The notes: a model not told the origin generated them from the sequence alone. 46,578 nt of DNA from Verrucomicrobiaceae bacterium (GCA_029865835.1 JARXAL010000119.1:1-46578); one strand, 5' to 3'; positions 1 through 8,832 are shown, counted from the stretch's first letter. Translations and numbers: made by a program.

Positions 1-2
1 TC

Positions 3-218
3 GACTCCGGCGAAAAACTGACCCTCCCCGACCTCCTCCGCCATCGCATCCGCCTGTTCAGCGACGCCATCGCCCTAGGCTCCAAAGACTTCGTCGACGA
101 AGTCTTCCAAACCCAACGCCACAAATTCGGCCCCAAACGCCGCCAAGGCGCCCGCCCCGTCCCCCAATCCCCAACCCCCCTCTACTCCATCAAACGAGTG
201 CGAAAATGGGATGCCTAA
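3..218 (+). CDS. RAYT-like transposase, C-terminal fragment (cut by left edge)
   Basis: The frame is open from the window edge and ends with TAA at 216-218, giving about 71 residues. The segment LFSDAIALGSKDFVDEVF, followed by a basic stretch (KFGPKRRQGARP) and a short tail, resembles the C-terminus of REP-associated tyrosine (Y1-type, IS200-like) transposases that I know from Verrucomicrobiota. The catalytic HUH and Tyr motifs would lie upstream, outside the window, so I cannot tell whether the gene is intact. RAYT proteins are usually single-copy, domesticated enzymes linked to short palindromic intergenic repeats. The assignment rests on family resemblance of the tail only. Confidence 0.6.
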   Translation, partial: DSGEKLTLPDLLRHRIRLFSDAIALGSKDFVDEVFQTQRHKFGPKRRQGARPVPQSPTPLYSIKRVRKWDA

Positions 219-391
219 CACCGCCTCATTCCACCCGCTCGAAAAGCCAAAAATCCACCAATCAGCTGCCCTTCCCTTTCTCGTTCGATTTCCTCACGTA
301 TCGAAACGTTGCCGTTCACACAACATGCGCTCATCACCGACAAAAGCGCATCTGACGATCACTCGCCCCTTCGATGTGCGTTCTTGTGGGG

Positions 392-2134
392 ATGACATTT
401 CCCCACTGGACCCTCTACGCCCCGATACTTCTCGCATCCACTTTGCAGGCTGAGACCTGGCCGCTGGATAAAGTGGATGGCACCATGATCGTGCACGGCG
501 AGGCCAACACAGCTGCGGGCGCACTGGCACAAAGCTTGGTTCTAGATGGCAGCTCAGTGATCGAACTGAAGGACACAGCAGCCCTCCATGCTGAGCCCGG
601 TTTCACCTTATCCATCTGGTTCAATCCGTACGTGGTCTCAGGCTCTCAACAGGTCATCGCAGGCAAGACTCGTTACTCGCTGAACGAAAGGCAGTGGACC
701 CTCGCCGTAGAGCCGGATGGCAAACTCAAAGCATTCTTTCAGCAAGACGGTTGGAAGACCATCAGCAGCAATGAACCCCTCAAGGCCGGACATTGGCATC
801 TCGCAACCCTCACCGTCAGCTCCAAAATCGCGACACTCTATCTGAACGGCAAACATGCGGGTGAGACCATCCTCAAGAAGCCGCTGCCCGTCACGCCGTC
901 ACCCATCACACTCGGAGGCATAGCGGATGCGGGCCACCTGAAACAAACGTTCTCCGGTGCCCTCGATGAGTTCCACTACGAACCGCGCACGCTCACCGCA
1001 GCGGAGATCGCACAGAGCTTTCGACTCGTCACAGCCACACATGATCTACCCAAGCCCCTGTTATCAGAAACACCGTTGTGGGACGAGCGCGTGCCTTTGC
1101 TCAATGCCGCTGAACTACCCGTGCTTGAGGACGTGGCGTTTCATGTCATCAAGCACCCTCGACCCGACACCGATGAGTGCAAGTGGACCCTCGGAGTCGG
1201 CCTCGCATGGCATAAAAGTCAGCTCTTCGCCTCTTACGGCTTCAACAAAGGCGAGGAAAACACCCCCACCGAAGAAGCGCACGTCCGCATCAGCAACAAT
1301 GGCGGCCAAACCTGGGGAAAGCCTGTCGTCATGGATTCGGGTGAAGGCAACCTAGGCGTCAGTCACGGCGTCTTCCTATCCCACAACAACAAGCTGTGGG
1401 CGTTCATGGGCGCGTTTTACGATCGATTCCAACGCACCCACACCCGCGCCTACTCGCTGGATGAAGCGACAGGTCAATGGCAGGCAAAAGGTGTGGTGCT
1501 CGAAGGTGGCTTCTGGCCCATGCAAGAGCCTCAAAAAATGGACGATGGCAATTGGATCATGGCCGGAGCCAACATCGGCGATCGCAACCCCGCAGCCGTG
1601 GCGATCAGTCAGGGCGATGATTTCACCCAATGGAAAAAAATCATCATCCCCGTCTCGAAGAAGCTGAACATGTGGGGGGAGTCCACCGTCATCATCAACG
1701 GCAATCGCATCACCAACATCTCCCGCTATGGGGCCCAACCCATCGCACTCATCGCCACCAGCGGAGACTTCGGGCGCACGTGGAGCACCATGCTACCCTC
1801 AAACCTCCCCATGGCGACCAGCAAGCCCTACGCAGGCACCTTGAGCACCGGCCAGCGCTATCTCGTCTGCACCACCACCGCCGACAGCCGCGGCAAGCGC
1901 TCGCCATTGACCATCGCCGTCAGCAAACCGGGTGAATCCGTATTCAGCAAGGTCTTCGTGATTCGCCACTCCGTCCACTCCAATGGCCCCGGTGTCTCCG
2001 ATCCCCGGGCCGACTTCAGTTACCCATACGCCATCGAACACGACGGGAAGCTCTATGTCGGCTATACCCACAAAAGCCATGCTGCGAACGAACTAGCCGT
2101 CATTCCAATCGAAAAACTCCGGTTCAACCCGTGA
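392..2134 (+). CDS. Secreted LamG/sialidase-like protein
   Basis: A 580-residue exported protein. I chose the ATG at 392 over the one at 374 because it follows GTGGGG and opens a standard signal peptide (hydrophobic PILLASTLQA, cleavage near residue 20). Residues about 25-205 look like a concanavalin-type LamG domain. The remainder is a BNR/sialidase-like propeller with two Asp-box motifs, the degenerate SNNGGQTW and the well-formed SGDFGRTW. Such proteins act on glycans outside the cytoplasm, but no substrate can be read from the sequence; it may be a non-hydrolytic homologue. It heads a plus-strand run with an esterase, a LarA homologue and a GH105 enzyme, which points to breakdown of a decorated acidic polysaccharide. 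Confidence 0.85.
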   Translation: MTFPHWTLYAPILLASTLQAETWPLDKVDGTMIVHGEANTAAGALAQSLVLDGSSVIELKDTAALHAEPGFTLSIWFNPYVVSGSQQVIAGKTRYSLNERQWTLAVEPDGKLKAFFQQDGWKTISSNEPLKAGHWHLATLTVSSKIATLYLNGKHAGETILKKPLPVTPSPITLGGIADAGHLKQTFSGALDEFHYEPRTLTAAEIAQSFRLVTATHDLPKPLLSETPLWDERVPLLNAAELPVLEDVAFHVIKHPRPDTDECKWTLGVGLAWHKSQLFASYGFNKGEENTPTEEAHVRISNNGGQTWGKPVVMDSGEGNLGVSHGVFLSHNNKLWAFMGAFYDRFQRTHTRAYSLDEATGQWQAKGVVLEGGFWPMQEPQKMDDGNWIMAGANIGDRNPAAVAISQGDDFTQWKKIIIPVSKKLNMWGESTVIINGNRITNISRYGAQPIALIATSGDFGRTWSTMLPSNLPMATSKPYAGTLSTGQRYLVCTTTADSRGKRSPLTIAVSKPGESVFSKVFVIRHSVHSNGPGVSDPRADFSYPYAIEHDGKLYVGYTHKSHAANELAVIPIEKLRFNP

Positions 2135-2215
2135 GCCTCATCCATACACGCCTTACCTTCCTGCTGCCCGCAGAGGCTGGCTGTGAGAGTTCACCTCCAA
2201 AAACGTTCACCCGTC

Positions 2216-3148
2216 ATGTCACAACGCCTTTTCGCCCTCCTCATCTTCGCATCCATCCTGCCAGCCCTTGCTGCAAAACCCAAAATCAAAGTCACCCAAA
2301 CGAACTCGGACGACATGTGGGTCACTTCACCCGTGCCCGAACTGCCGACCCATGTCACGCATCACACTTTTCGCAGCGCATCCATGAATCGCGACGTTGG
2401 CTACTGCATCTACCTGCCGCCAAGCTACGATCAAGACACCACCCAACGATTTCCCGTGATTTATCATCTGCATGGCGCAGGTGGAAATGAAACTCGCAGT
2501 GTGTATTCAGCGACGGTGCTTCATGAAGGCATCGTGTCGGGGAAGTTGCCCAACATCATCATGGTCTTCCCCAATGGCGGGCGCTCGACGATGTATCAGG
2601 ATTCCGGCGACGGCCGCTTCATGGCGGAGACCATGATGATCCACGAACTCATTCCTCACATCGACGCGACCTATCGCACTCTCGCCGACCGCAAGGCGCG
2701 CTGCATCGAAGGCTTCAGCATGGGAGGGCGCGGCTCCACCAATCTGGCGATGAAACATCCGCAAATGTTCGGCTCGCTCTTCAATCAAAGCGGCAACGTC
2801 TATCACGTCTCCGATCCTTCCAAACTGCCCAACGCCTACCTCGGCGACGACCCCGAGCGCCTGCGTGCCAACGATGCCTTCCTGAACCTCAAAAAGAACC
2901 TCGACTTCATCAAAGCAAACCTCCGCATCCAGGTTGCCTGCGGCACCGCCGATCCAGAGCATCTCGTTTCGGTGCGCGAATTCCACCAAGCTCTCACCGA
3001 GGCAGGCATGCCCCACAGCTACTTCGAAGTCGAAGGCCTGGATCACAATCAGAAGAAGATGATCGACGGACGCAAAGCGAACTGGTTCGATTTTCAAATC
3101 GAATCCCTCAAGCTCAACCAAGTGCCACTCCACTACCTTAAACCATGA
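2216..3148 (+). CDS. Secreted esterase, esterase D / feruloyl esterase-like alpha/beta hydrolase
   Basis: A 310-residue protein. The ATG at 2216 opens a clean signal peptide (MSQRLFALLIFASILPALA); an in-frame GTG at 2183 would add a poor leader. The alpha/beta-hydrolase landmarks are YLPPSY, the oxyanion-type HLHGAGG near residues 85-90, the nucleophile elbow GFSMGG (Ser168), GTADPEH (Asp246) and GLDHN (His277), so a full Ser-Asp-His triad is visible. The family (PF00756) removes acyl groups from polysaccharides or small esters. With sialidase-like and GH105 neighbours, a polysaccharide deacylase or feruloyl-type esterase is a reasonable inference. The substrate is not known. Confidence 0.85.
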   Translation: MSQRLFALLIFASILPALAAKPKIKVTQTNSDDMWVTSPVPELPTHVTHHTFRSASMNRDVGYCIYLPPSYDQDTTQRFPVIYHLHGAGGNETRSVYSATVLHEGIVSGKLPNIIMVFPNGGRSTMYQDSGDGRFMAETMMIHELIPHIDATYRTLADRKARCIEGFSMGGRGSTNLAMKHPQMFGSLFNQSGNVYHVSDPSKLPNAYLGDDPERLRANDAFLNLKKNLDFIKANLRIQVACGTADPEHLVSVREFHQALTEAGMPHSYFEVEGLDHNQKKMIDGRKANWFDFQIESLKLNQVPLHYLKP

Positions 3149-3233
3149 CCCTTCGTTTCTCGAAGGGGAAGGCCAAGTGAGTGCAACCGATTGACAAACA
3201 CGCCATCGGCCAGACGGGTGCCCCTTGGCCTTC
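3149..3233 (+). promoter_or_regulatory. Two adjacent stem-loops between esterase and larA-like gene
   Basis: Directly after the esterase stop, CCCTTCG (3149-3155) pairs with CGAAGGG (3161-3167) over a 5-nt loop. The next bases, GAAGGCCAAG (3168-3177), pair perfectly with CTTGGCCTTC (3224-3233). The two helices would stack end to end. There is no U-tract, so this is not a classical terminator. It may be an mRNA processing or stability element that sets different levels for the genes on either side. Confidence 0.4.
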
Positions 3234-3252
3234 TTCGATCGGCTGATCCACC

Positions 3253-4578
3253 ATGCCAACTGTCGACATTCCCTTTGAGCAAGGCGTTCTCTCCGTTCCA
3301 CTGCCGGAAGGTTGGCAAGTCGTCGATACCATCCGCCCCTTGCCGCACGCCAAACTCGAGGACGAAAGCGCCGGCCTCATCGCAGCGCTGGAGCATCCCA
3401 TTGGAACCTCGCCCTTGCGAGACAAAGCTCTGGCCCAAAAACGCATCGTCATCTGCATCGACGACATCAGCCGCCCCACCCCCACCGCCAGGTACTTCGG
3501 CACCCTGCTCAACTACCTGGTCGCCCATGGCGCCAACCCCGGGAACATGCTGATCCTCTTCGCCCTCGGCGTGCACCGCGATATGACTGCTGAGGAGGCG
3601 CGGCAAAAACTCGGCGCTGCCGATCTCCTCGGCATTCCCTGGCACAATCACTCCAGCACCGATTCACGTGAACTCGCCACTCTGGGCACCACCACACGGG
3701 GCACTCACATCGCCCTCAATCGCCACCTCGTTGACGCTGACCTCATCCTCACTCTCGGCGCTGTCGATCCCCACCTGTTGCTGGGCTTCAGCGGCGGTTG
3801 CAAAATGATCCTCCCAGGCCTGGCCTCCGCCCGCACCATCGCTGAAAACCACATGCAGGGTGTCAGCCATGCTCACTACAACTACATCGGCATCGCCGAC
3901 AGTCCGATGCGCCTCGATCTTGAGGAAGGCGCGAACATGCTCGGCAAAGAAATCTTCATCATCAACGCGGTGATGAACGAATCACTCGAGGTCTGCGCCT
4001 TTTTCGCCGGGCACCCCGTCGCTGCGCATCGCGAAGCGGTGCGCGTTGTTCAATCAATCAACGCACGCCCGGTCCAGGAGCCGGTCGACGTTGTGATTGT
4101 CGCCTCCAACCCGATGAACGCGGATTTGCGTCAGGGCTTGAAATGCATCGGCAATGTGGAAGCCAGTGTGCGTCCTGATGGATTGATCATCGGTTTTCTG
4201 GAGTGTCGGAACGGCATCGGCGACATTACCATCCCAACCTCCAAGTCCCTGCCGAACAGGGTGCTTCGATTCCTTCTGAAATGCATCGGCAGCAAGCGAG
4301 TGCTTGGGCTGATTGACCGGGTCAAAAAAGGCGCCGGCATCGAAGAGCGTTTTTTGGCTCACTTCTCGATGCAGCTCGCCCGCAACTGCCAAATTTATGT
4401 CCACTCACACAAACTTCCAGGCAACATCGGGGCAAGGGTCGGCTTGTTCGTTCAATTTGCCACGGTTGAAGCCATGATGACCGCTGCCCGCAAACGAGCT
4501 CCCAAAAATGCCAGCGTCCTCGTGTATCCCTACGCAGGCGCGACGTATCCCACTCTCTCAAAAGATCGCCAACCATGA
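3253..4578 (+). CDS. larA: LarA-family nickel-pincer racemase/epimerase
   Basis: A 441-residue cytoplasmic protein of the lactate racemase (LarA, DUF2088) family, which interconverts epimers of 2-hydroxy acids using a nickel-pincer nucleotide. Residues matching those I recall for Lactobacillus LarA are all in place: Arg74 in DISRPTP, His108 in GVHRDM, His174 in VDPH, Lys184 (cofactor lysine) in GGCKMILPG, His200 in AENH, and Gln294 and Lys297 in RQGLK. The residue before Gln294 is Arg where LarA has Tyr, which suggests a substrate other than lactate. No larB, larC or larE (cofactor synthesis) is in the window. The stop overlaps the GH105 start (ATGA), so the two are probably translationally coupled and the substrate may be a sugar acid. 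The symbol marks the family, not proven lactate activity. Confidence 0.85.
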   Translation: MPTVDIPFEQGVLSVPLPEGWQVVDTIRPLPHAKLEDESAGLIAALEHPIGTSPLRDKALAQKRIVICIDDISRPTPTARYFGTLLNYLVAHGANPGNMLILFALGVHRDMTAEEARQKLGAADLLGIPWHNHSSTDSRELATLGTTTRGTHIALNRHLVDADLILTLGAVDPHLLLGFSGGCKMILPGLASARTIAENHMQGVSHAHYNYIGIADSPMRLDLEEGANMLGKEIFIINAVMNESLEVCAFFAGHPVAAHREAVRVVQSINARPVQEPVDVVIVASNPMNADLRQGLKCIGNVEASVRPDGLIIGFLECRNGIGDITIPTSKSLPNRVLRFLLKCIGSKRVLGLIDRVKKGAGIEERFLAHFSMQLARNCQIYVHSHKLPGNIGARVGLFVQFATVEAMMTAARKRAPKNASVLVYPYAGATYPTLSKDRQP

Positions 4579-5798
4579 TTCATCGCACTTGCACCCTTGC
4601 ATCGCTTCTCTGCCTCACCTCACTTCAGGGGTCCTCTTCGGCCGCAGAGAACGAGTCTGCAGCACAACTGCGCGTCGTCGCTGAACATGTGTTAACGCAA
4701 ACGACCCGCCGGATGATTGATCGGAGCAGCGGACAGACCTTTGAAGAGACGACCGGCCTCGCACCCAAACCGGAGATCAGTATCGAGAGCAAATTCAACG
4801 CGTGGTTTTACCAGACGTGGCTGCTCACGGATGGCATGCGACGTGCTGCCGCCGCACTCAATGAACCGCGATACCACGAATACGGCGAACAGAATCTGGA
4901 GTTCATCTTCCGGCACATGGACTACTTTCAGCGTCAGCATGATGCACGCATCAAGGCTGCTCCAGTCGGAGACGGAAAGCTTTCGCCCATCGGCTTCTAC
5001 TTCGACATCACCGCACTCTGGCACACCGGTCTCGCGCCGCTCGTGCTGGAGCGCTCCCAAGCAACAAGTGAGCCGAAGTACGATCCCTTTCTGAGACGAA
5101 TGAGACACTTCATTACCGAGTGCCCCCGTTTCGACGACGGCCTGCTTTACCGCAAAGGCAAAGGCGCAATGACGGATGATCCGTTCATGACCGTCCCCTT
5201 CCTCGTTCGGGAGGCACGCTTTGATGAGGCGATCTCGCAGGTGCTCGGCACGCACAGACGTCTGCTCGATCCAAACAAACATCTTCTTCGGCATTTGTGG
5301 GATTTAAAAACCCAAAAGCCAGCTGGTGAGTTTTGGGGACGAGGCAATGGCTGGACCATTCTCGCACATGTCGAACTCCTCGCGACCATGCCGAAAGATC
5401 ATCCTCGCAGAGACGAGGTTCTGGCAGCCTATCAAAAGCACCTGACCGCAATCCGCGACTGCGCCGACCCACAAGGCGGCTGGCATCAAGTGCTGAATCA
5501 TCCAGAATCCTGGCTGGAAACCTCAGCCACTGGCATGTTGACCTATGGCATCGCTCGTGGCGTCAATGAAGGCTGGCTGGACACTTCATTCACAGAAACC
5601 GCCCGCAAAGGCTGGGCCGCGTTGCAAACCAAGGTCCTGCCCGATGGCGATCTACTCGACGTTTGTGGTTCGACCGATACTGGCGACTTGGACTATTACC
5701 TCAAGCGCCCTCGACTTCAGGGAGATCTCCACGGCTTTGGCAGCTACCTGCTGGCCGGTGCCGAAATCGTCCGTCTGCAATCCAGCAAATCCAAGTGA
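4575..5798 (+). CDS. GH105 (GH88-like) unsaturated glycuronyl/rhamnogalacturonyl hydrolase
   Basis: A 407-residue protein with an N-terminal signal-like stretch (LASLLCLTSLQGSSSA), so probably exported to the periplasm. It has the alpha/alpha-barrel motifs of GH105: DDPFMTVPFL at 201-210, WGRGNGW at 254-260, and the C-terminal HQVLNHPESWLETSATGM followed by YGIARGVNEGW. Family members hydrate and remove the unsaturated uronic acid left at chain ends by polysaccharide lyases, for example on rhamnogalacturonan or ulvan fragments. The ATG lies in the larA-like stop codon (4-bp overlap). No polysaccharide lyase is present in the window. Confidence 0.9.
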   Translation: MIHRTCTLASLLCLTSLQGSSSAAENESAAQLRVVAEHVLTQTTRRMIDRSSGQTFEETTGLAPKPEISIESKFNAWFYQTWLLTDGMRRAAAALNEPRYHEYGEQNLEFIFRHMDYFQRQHDARIKAAPVGDGKLSPIGFYFDITALWHTGLAPLVLERSQATSEPKYDPFLRRMRHFITECPRFDDGLLYRKGKGAMTDDPFMTVPFLVREARFDEAISQVLGTHRRLLDPNKHLLRHLWDLKTQKPAGEFWGRGNGWTILAHVELLATMPKDHPRRDEVLAAYQKHLTAIRDCADPQGGWHQVLNHPESWLETSATGMLTYGIARGVNEGWLDTSFTETARKGWAALQTKVLPDGDLLDVCGSTDTGDLDYYLKRPRLQGDLHGFGSYLLAGAEIVRLQSSKSK

Positions 5799-5877
5799 TC
5801 CCCTTGAACCGTTTTGACAGGGCTTCAATGATCGCATGAGCGGTTGAATTGCAGTCGTTTTAGCGCACAGATTTCGC

Positions 5878-7740
5878 ATGTCGCGCGCCCGATCTTCCAA
5901 ACCATCGCCTCCTCTCGTCTATCTGGGTATCGAAGGAGGAGGCACCCGGACCACCGTGCGCTTGGAGGCTGAAAACGGTTCGGTTTTGGCCGAGTTCGCG
6001 ACGGGTCCCGCCGTGCTTTCTTTGATCTCAGACCGGGAGTTGCAATGGCACCTCCGCGATATCGCCGAACGCCTTCCTTGCACACCCTCTGCCATCGGCA
6101 TTGGCCTCGCCGGTGTGCGAACCGAAACCGATGCCGAACGCCTGCGCCGTGCCGCTTCGCGGATCTGGCCAGAGATTCCTTGCGTCGCCACCAACGATCT
6201 CGAGACCGCCCTCGCCGCCGTGCCTTTGTCGAGACTGCCTAGCTCTCGAGTCCTGGTGCTGAGCGGCACCGGATCCTGCTGCTTTGGCCGTTCCTCCGAT
6301 GGACGCACCGCTAAAGTCGGTGGCCGGGGTCACGTCATTGGCGATCGCTCCAGCGCCTGCGACATCGGCCTGCGGGCTCTCCGCGCTGTCATCGCAGATC
6401 TGGATCATTCTGGAAAAATGGGACCGCTCGGCGCCGCCATTCTGAATGCGCTGATGTTCAATGAGCCAGAGCAGCTCATCCCCTGGTCCGTGCAGGCCAG
6501 CAAAACGGAAATCGGGAATTTGGCAGTGACCGTTTTCGTTGAAGCTTCCAAGGGGGATGCCCTCGCCAAAAAACTGCTAAACGACTCCGCAGCCATGCTC
6601 GCCGAAGATGCCAGTGCCTGCGCGCTCCAACTCAAGCGCGATGTTGAGCCCATTGAGTTTGTTTTCAACGGTGGCGTGCTGCTCAAGAACCCGCCCTTCC
6701 TGAAAGAGGTCTGCCGCCGACTCCGAGTCGCCGTTCCCGGGGCCAAGATGATCCCGCTGACCGTGCCTTCAGTCTTGGGCGCCGTCGCCCTCGCACGCGC
6801 TCAAGGCGTTGTCGGCCCGGCTCAGGCGCATAGCCCAGCACGCGCATTGTTTCGCACCTTAACTTTGCCGGCTCCGTTAGCGGACTTAGGCGTGCTGGCC
6901 TTGTCACCCACCGAACGGCGCAACACACGCAGCCTGAAGCTCGACAAAATGTCGGTGGAGAAGGCCGTCGAGTTGATGCTGAGCGAAGACACTCTGATTC
7001 CTGCTGCCGTTGAAAAAGAGAAACGTGCCATCGCCGCTCTAGCAAAGCGGGTCGCTCGCGCTTTTGCAGCCGGCGGGCGGTTATTCTACGTCGGCGCGGG
7101 CACCAGTGGTCGGCTGGGCGTCCTGGATGCCAGCGAGATTCCCCCCACCTTCCGCGCGCCACGCGAGCAGGTGCAAGGCATCATCGCTGGGGGTCGCCAA
7201 GCGCTATGGAGCGCGGTGGAGGGGGCCGAAGACGACGTACAAGCGGGTGCCGCAGCAGTCACTCATCGTCGTGTCGGAAAAAAGGACGTGGTCGTTGGCA
7301 TCGCCGCTAGCGGACGCACCCCATTTGTCTGGGGGGCTTTGCACGAAGCTCGGCGGCGAGGAGCACACACGGTGATGCTCTGTTTCAATCCCGCCATGCG
7401 TCAGGCGGTTACTAAACTGAAAGGCCCGGACCAATCCTGGGCACCCGACCTCCTCCTTGCATTGAACCTCGGCCCGGAGGTTTTGACTGGCTCTACTCGT
7501 CTCAAATCCGGCACGGCAACCAAGCTGGTGCTGAATTTGATCTCCACTCTCGCCATGGTGCAATCCGGCAAGGTGATTAGCAACCTCATGGTCGATTTGA
7601 ACCCTTCCAACGTCAAGCTGCGCGACCGTGCCGAACGCATGGTTGCGGAACTCACACAGCGCTCTCTCGAAGATGCCCACGACGCCCTAACCGCCTCCGG
7701 ATGGGTCGTCAAAAAAGCCTGCGCCAAGCTAGGTCTTTAG
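5878..7740 (+). CDS. murQ: Fused BadF-type amino-sugar kinase and MurQ etherase
   Basis: A 620-residue two-domain protein with no signal peptide. Residues about 13-310 form a BadF/BadG/BcrA ATPase-type sugar kinase (N-terminal GIEGGGTRTT phosphate loop, LSGTGSCCFG near 128-137, GDRSSACDIG, NGGVLL). Residues about 343-620 are a full N-acetylmuramic acid 6-phosphate etherase: TERRNTRS, VGAGTSGRLGVLDASEIPPTF (Glu420), VEGAED (Glu448), SGRTPFVWGAL, EVLTGSTRLKSGTATK. Glu420 and Glu448 match the two catalytic glutamates known in E. coli MurQ. The kinase half resembles the GlcNAc/MurNAc kinase (MurK) type, so one polypeptide could phosphorylate MurNAc and then release GlcNAc-6-phosphate and D-lactate. 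A GlcNAc-only kinase remains possible. Confidence 0.9.
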   Translation: MSRARSSKPSPPLVYLGIEGGGTRTTVRLEAENGSVLAEFATGPAVLSLISDRELQWHLRDIAERLPCTPSAIGIGLAGVRTETDAERLRRAASRIWPEIPCVATNDLETALAAVPLSRLPSSRVLVLSGTGSCCFGRSSDGRTAKVGGRGHVIGDRSSACDIGLRALRAVIADLDHSGKMGPLGAAILNALMFNEPEQLIPWSVQASKTEIGNLAVTVFVEASKGDALAKKLLNDSAAMLAEDASACALQLKRDVEPIEFVFNGGVLLKNPPFLKEVCRRLRVAVPGAKMIPLTVPSVLGAVALARAQGVVGPAQAHSPARALFRTLTLPAPLADLGVLALSPTERRNTRSLKLDKMSVEKAVELMLSEDTLIPAAVEKEKRAIAALAKRVARAFAAGGRLFYVGAGTSGRLGVLDASEIPPTFRAPREQVQGIIAGGRQALWSAVEGAEDDVQAGAAAVTHRRVGKKDVVVGIAASGRTPFVWGALHEARRRGAHTVMLCFNPAMRQAVTKLKGPDQSWAPDLLLALNLGPEVLTGSTRLKSGTATKLVLNLISTLAMVQSGKVISNLMVDLNPSNVKLRDRAERMVAELTQRSLEDAHDALTASGWVVKKACAKLGL

Positions 7741-7756
7741 AGCAGCCTAACCCGGA

Positions 7757-7907
7757 TTCCGACATTCGAGGTGATCGAGAGGCGCAGAGGCTTGGTTGCT
7801 CAAGGCTTTCCGGTCGGCAGCGGTTGCATCTTCTTCGATGCCGCCCAAGGAGCGGGAAGCATTGAGCGGCCAATGCTCAAGCCTATCGAGTGCCTCCAAT
7901 GTCGGAG
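7757..7907. repeat. Long imperfect inverted repeat (about 150 nt) between convergent genes
   Basis: The left arm 7757-7815 matches the reverse complement of the right arm (7907 downward) at 21 of 27 positions in the outer block and 19 of 25 in the next block, with one extra base between them. Several mismatches would be G-U pairs in RNA. The centre holds GCATC and GATGC around a short TTCTTC-containing loop. The element fills the gap between the kinase-MurQ fusion and the isomerase-like gene, whose 3' ends face each other. It could be a bidirectional terminator, a structured RNA, or a decayed palindromic mobile element. I see no second copy in this window. Confidence 0.6.
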
Positions 7908-7914
7908 TTTGGGT

Positions 7915-8832
7915 CTATCCCAGCTTCGCGCCAAGTCGGGTCAACATCGCTTCAAGCATTCGGCCATACTTGACGTAGCTGTCATACTGCTCCTTGGCCT
8001 TCTGCTCAGGAGACAATCCGTCAGCCGCGCCGGCACCATGAAACACCACCGCCACGTGTGGTTCAATGCTGATGTAACCCTCATAACCTGTATCCACGAG
8101 GTCTTTCATGATGCGTTCCGTCTGGCCTTCGCCCTCGCCTGGATAGGTGTAGGTGGCATCGTTCTTCGCCGTGTCCCAAACGCCATCCTTGACGTGAACA
8201 TGCGCCATGAAGGGTTTGACGGCTTGATACATCGCCCACGCATCCTGCTTGTGCCCAGGGCGGTCACGGTCGTCAATAAAGACAGGGTTGCCGGTGTCGA
8301 ACACCCACTTCATGCCTGGAACCGCCTCCGCCATGCGCTGGACGTAGCTTGGGCTCATCCCACCCCAATTCATGCAGTTCTCATGAATCACGGTTAGACC
8401 TGCGTCAGCAAAACGCTTGTTGATTTCAATCATGCGTTTGATGCGCTCCGGTGCGAATTGCTCTTCCAAATCCTTGCCGTCATCGTCCTTGCACACGGCG
8501 TAACTCATCACCCGGATCAACTTGGCGCCGAGACGCTGCATCCTCGGGATCGCACGGCTGATCTCTGCCTCAGTGATGCTGAAATCATCGGTGATCTTTT
8601 TGGCCCAGTTGCCGATGAGCGATCCAAAGCCACTGACCTTCATGCCCTTTTCCTCAAGATGGGCCACGACCTTGTCGAACACACCGTCAGGGATCTCATG
8701 CAAATTGCCCTTCACTCCGTCGAATTCCACGCCTCGCGCTTCGATGCTATCCCAGCCAAGGTCCTTGTGGGCTTGAATCTGCACGTCGAGGGGTGCGCCT
8801 GCTTCGTCTGCAATACCGGTAAGTTTGATCAT
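7915..8832 (-). CDS. Sugar phosphate isomerase/epimerase-like TIM-barrel protein
   Basis: A 305-residue protein with no signal peptide, of the xylose isomerase-like TIM-barrel superfamily (PF01261). Typical features are an N-terminal LTGIADEAG strand, the metal-ligand-type segments TVIHENCMNW and WVFDTGNP, HVHVKDGVWD and GYISIEPHV, which give the usual Glu/Asp/His/Glu set. The family isomerises or epimerises sugars, inosose or hydroxypyruvate, and the substrate cannot be told from the sequence. Verrucomicrobiota carry many paralogues near sulfatase or oxidoreductase genes. It stands alone on the minus strand. Confidence 0.8.
   Translation of the reverse strand: MIKLTGIADEAGAPLDVQIQAHKDLGWDSIEARGVEFDGVKGNLHEIPDGVFDKVVAHLEEKGMKVSGFGSLIGNWAKKITDDFSITEAEISRAIPRMQRLGAKLIRVMSYAVCKDDDGKDLEEQFAPERIKRMIEINKRFADAGLTVIHENCMNWGGMSPSYVQRMAEAVPGMKWVFDTGNPVFIDDRDRPGHKQDAWAMYQAVKPFMAHVHVKDGVWDTAKNDATYTYPGEGEGQTERIMKDLVDTGYEGYISIEPHVAVVFHGAGAADGLSPEQKAKEQYDSYVKYGRMLEAMLTRLGAKLG

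Noticed and set aside
5814-5819. Perfect -35 hexamer TTGACA before the kinase-MurQ gene
   Set aside because: No acceptable -10 element lies 16-18 nt downstream, so I did not call a promoter.
7771-8397. Plus-strand 208-codon open frame opposite the isomerase-like gene
   Set aside because: The minus-strand protein is a clear family member; this frame shows no domain and is a GC-driven shadow.
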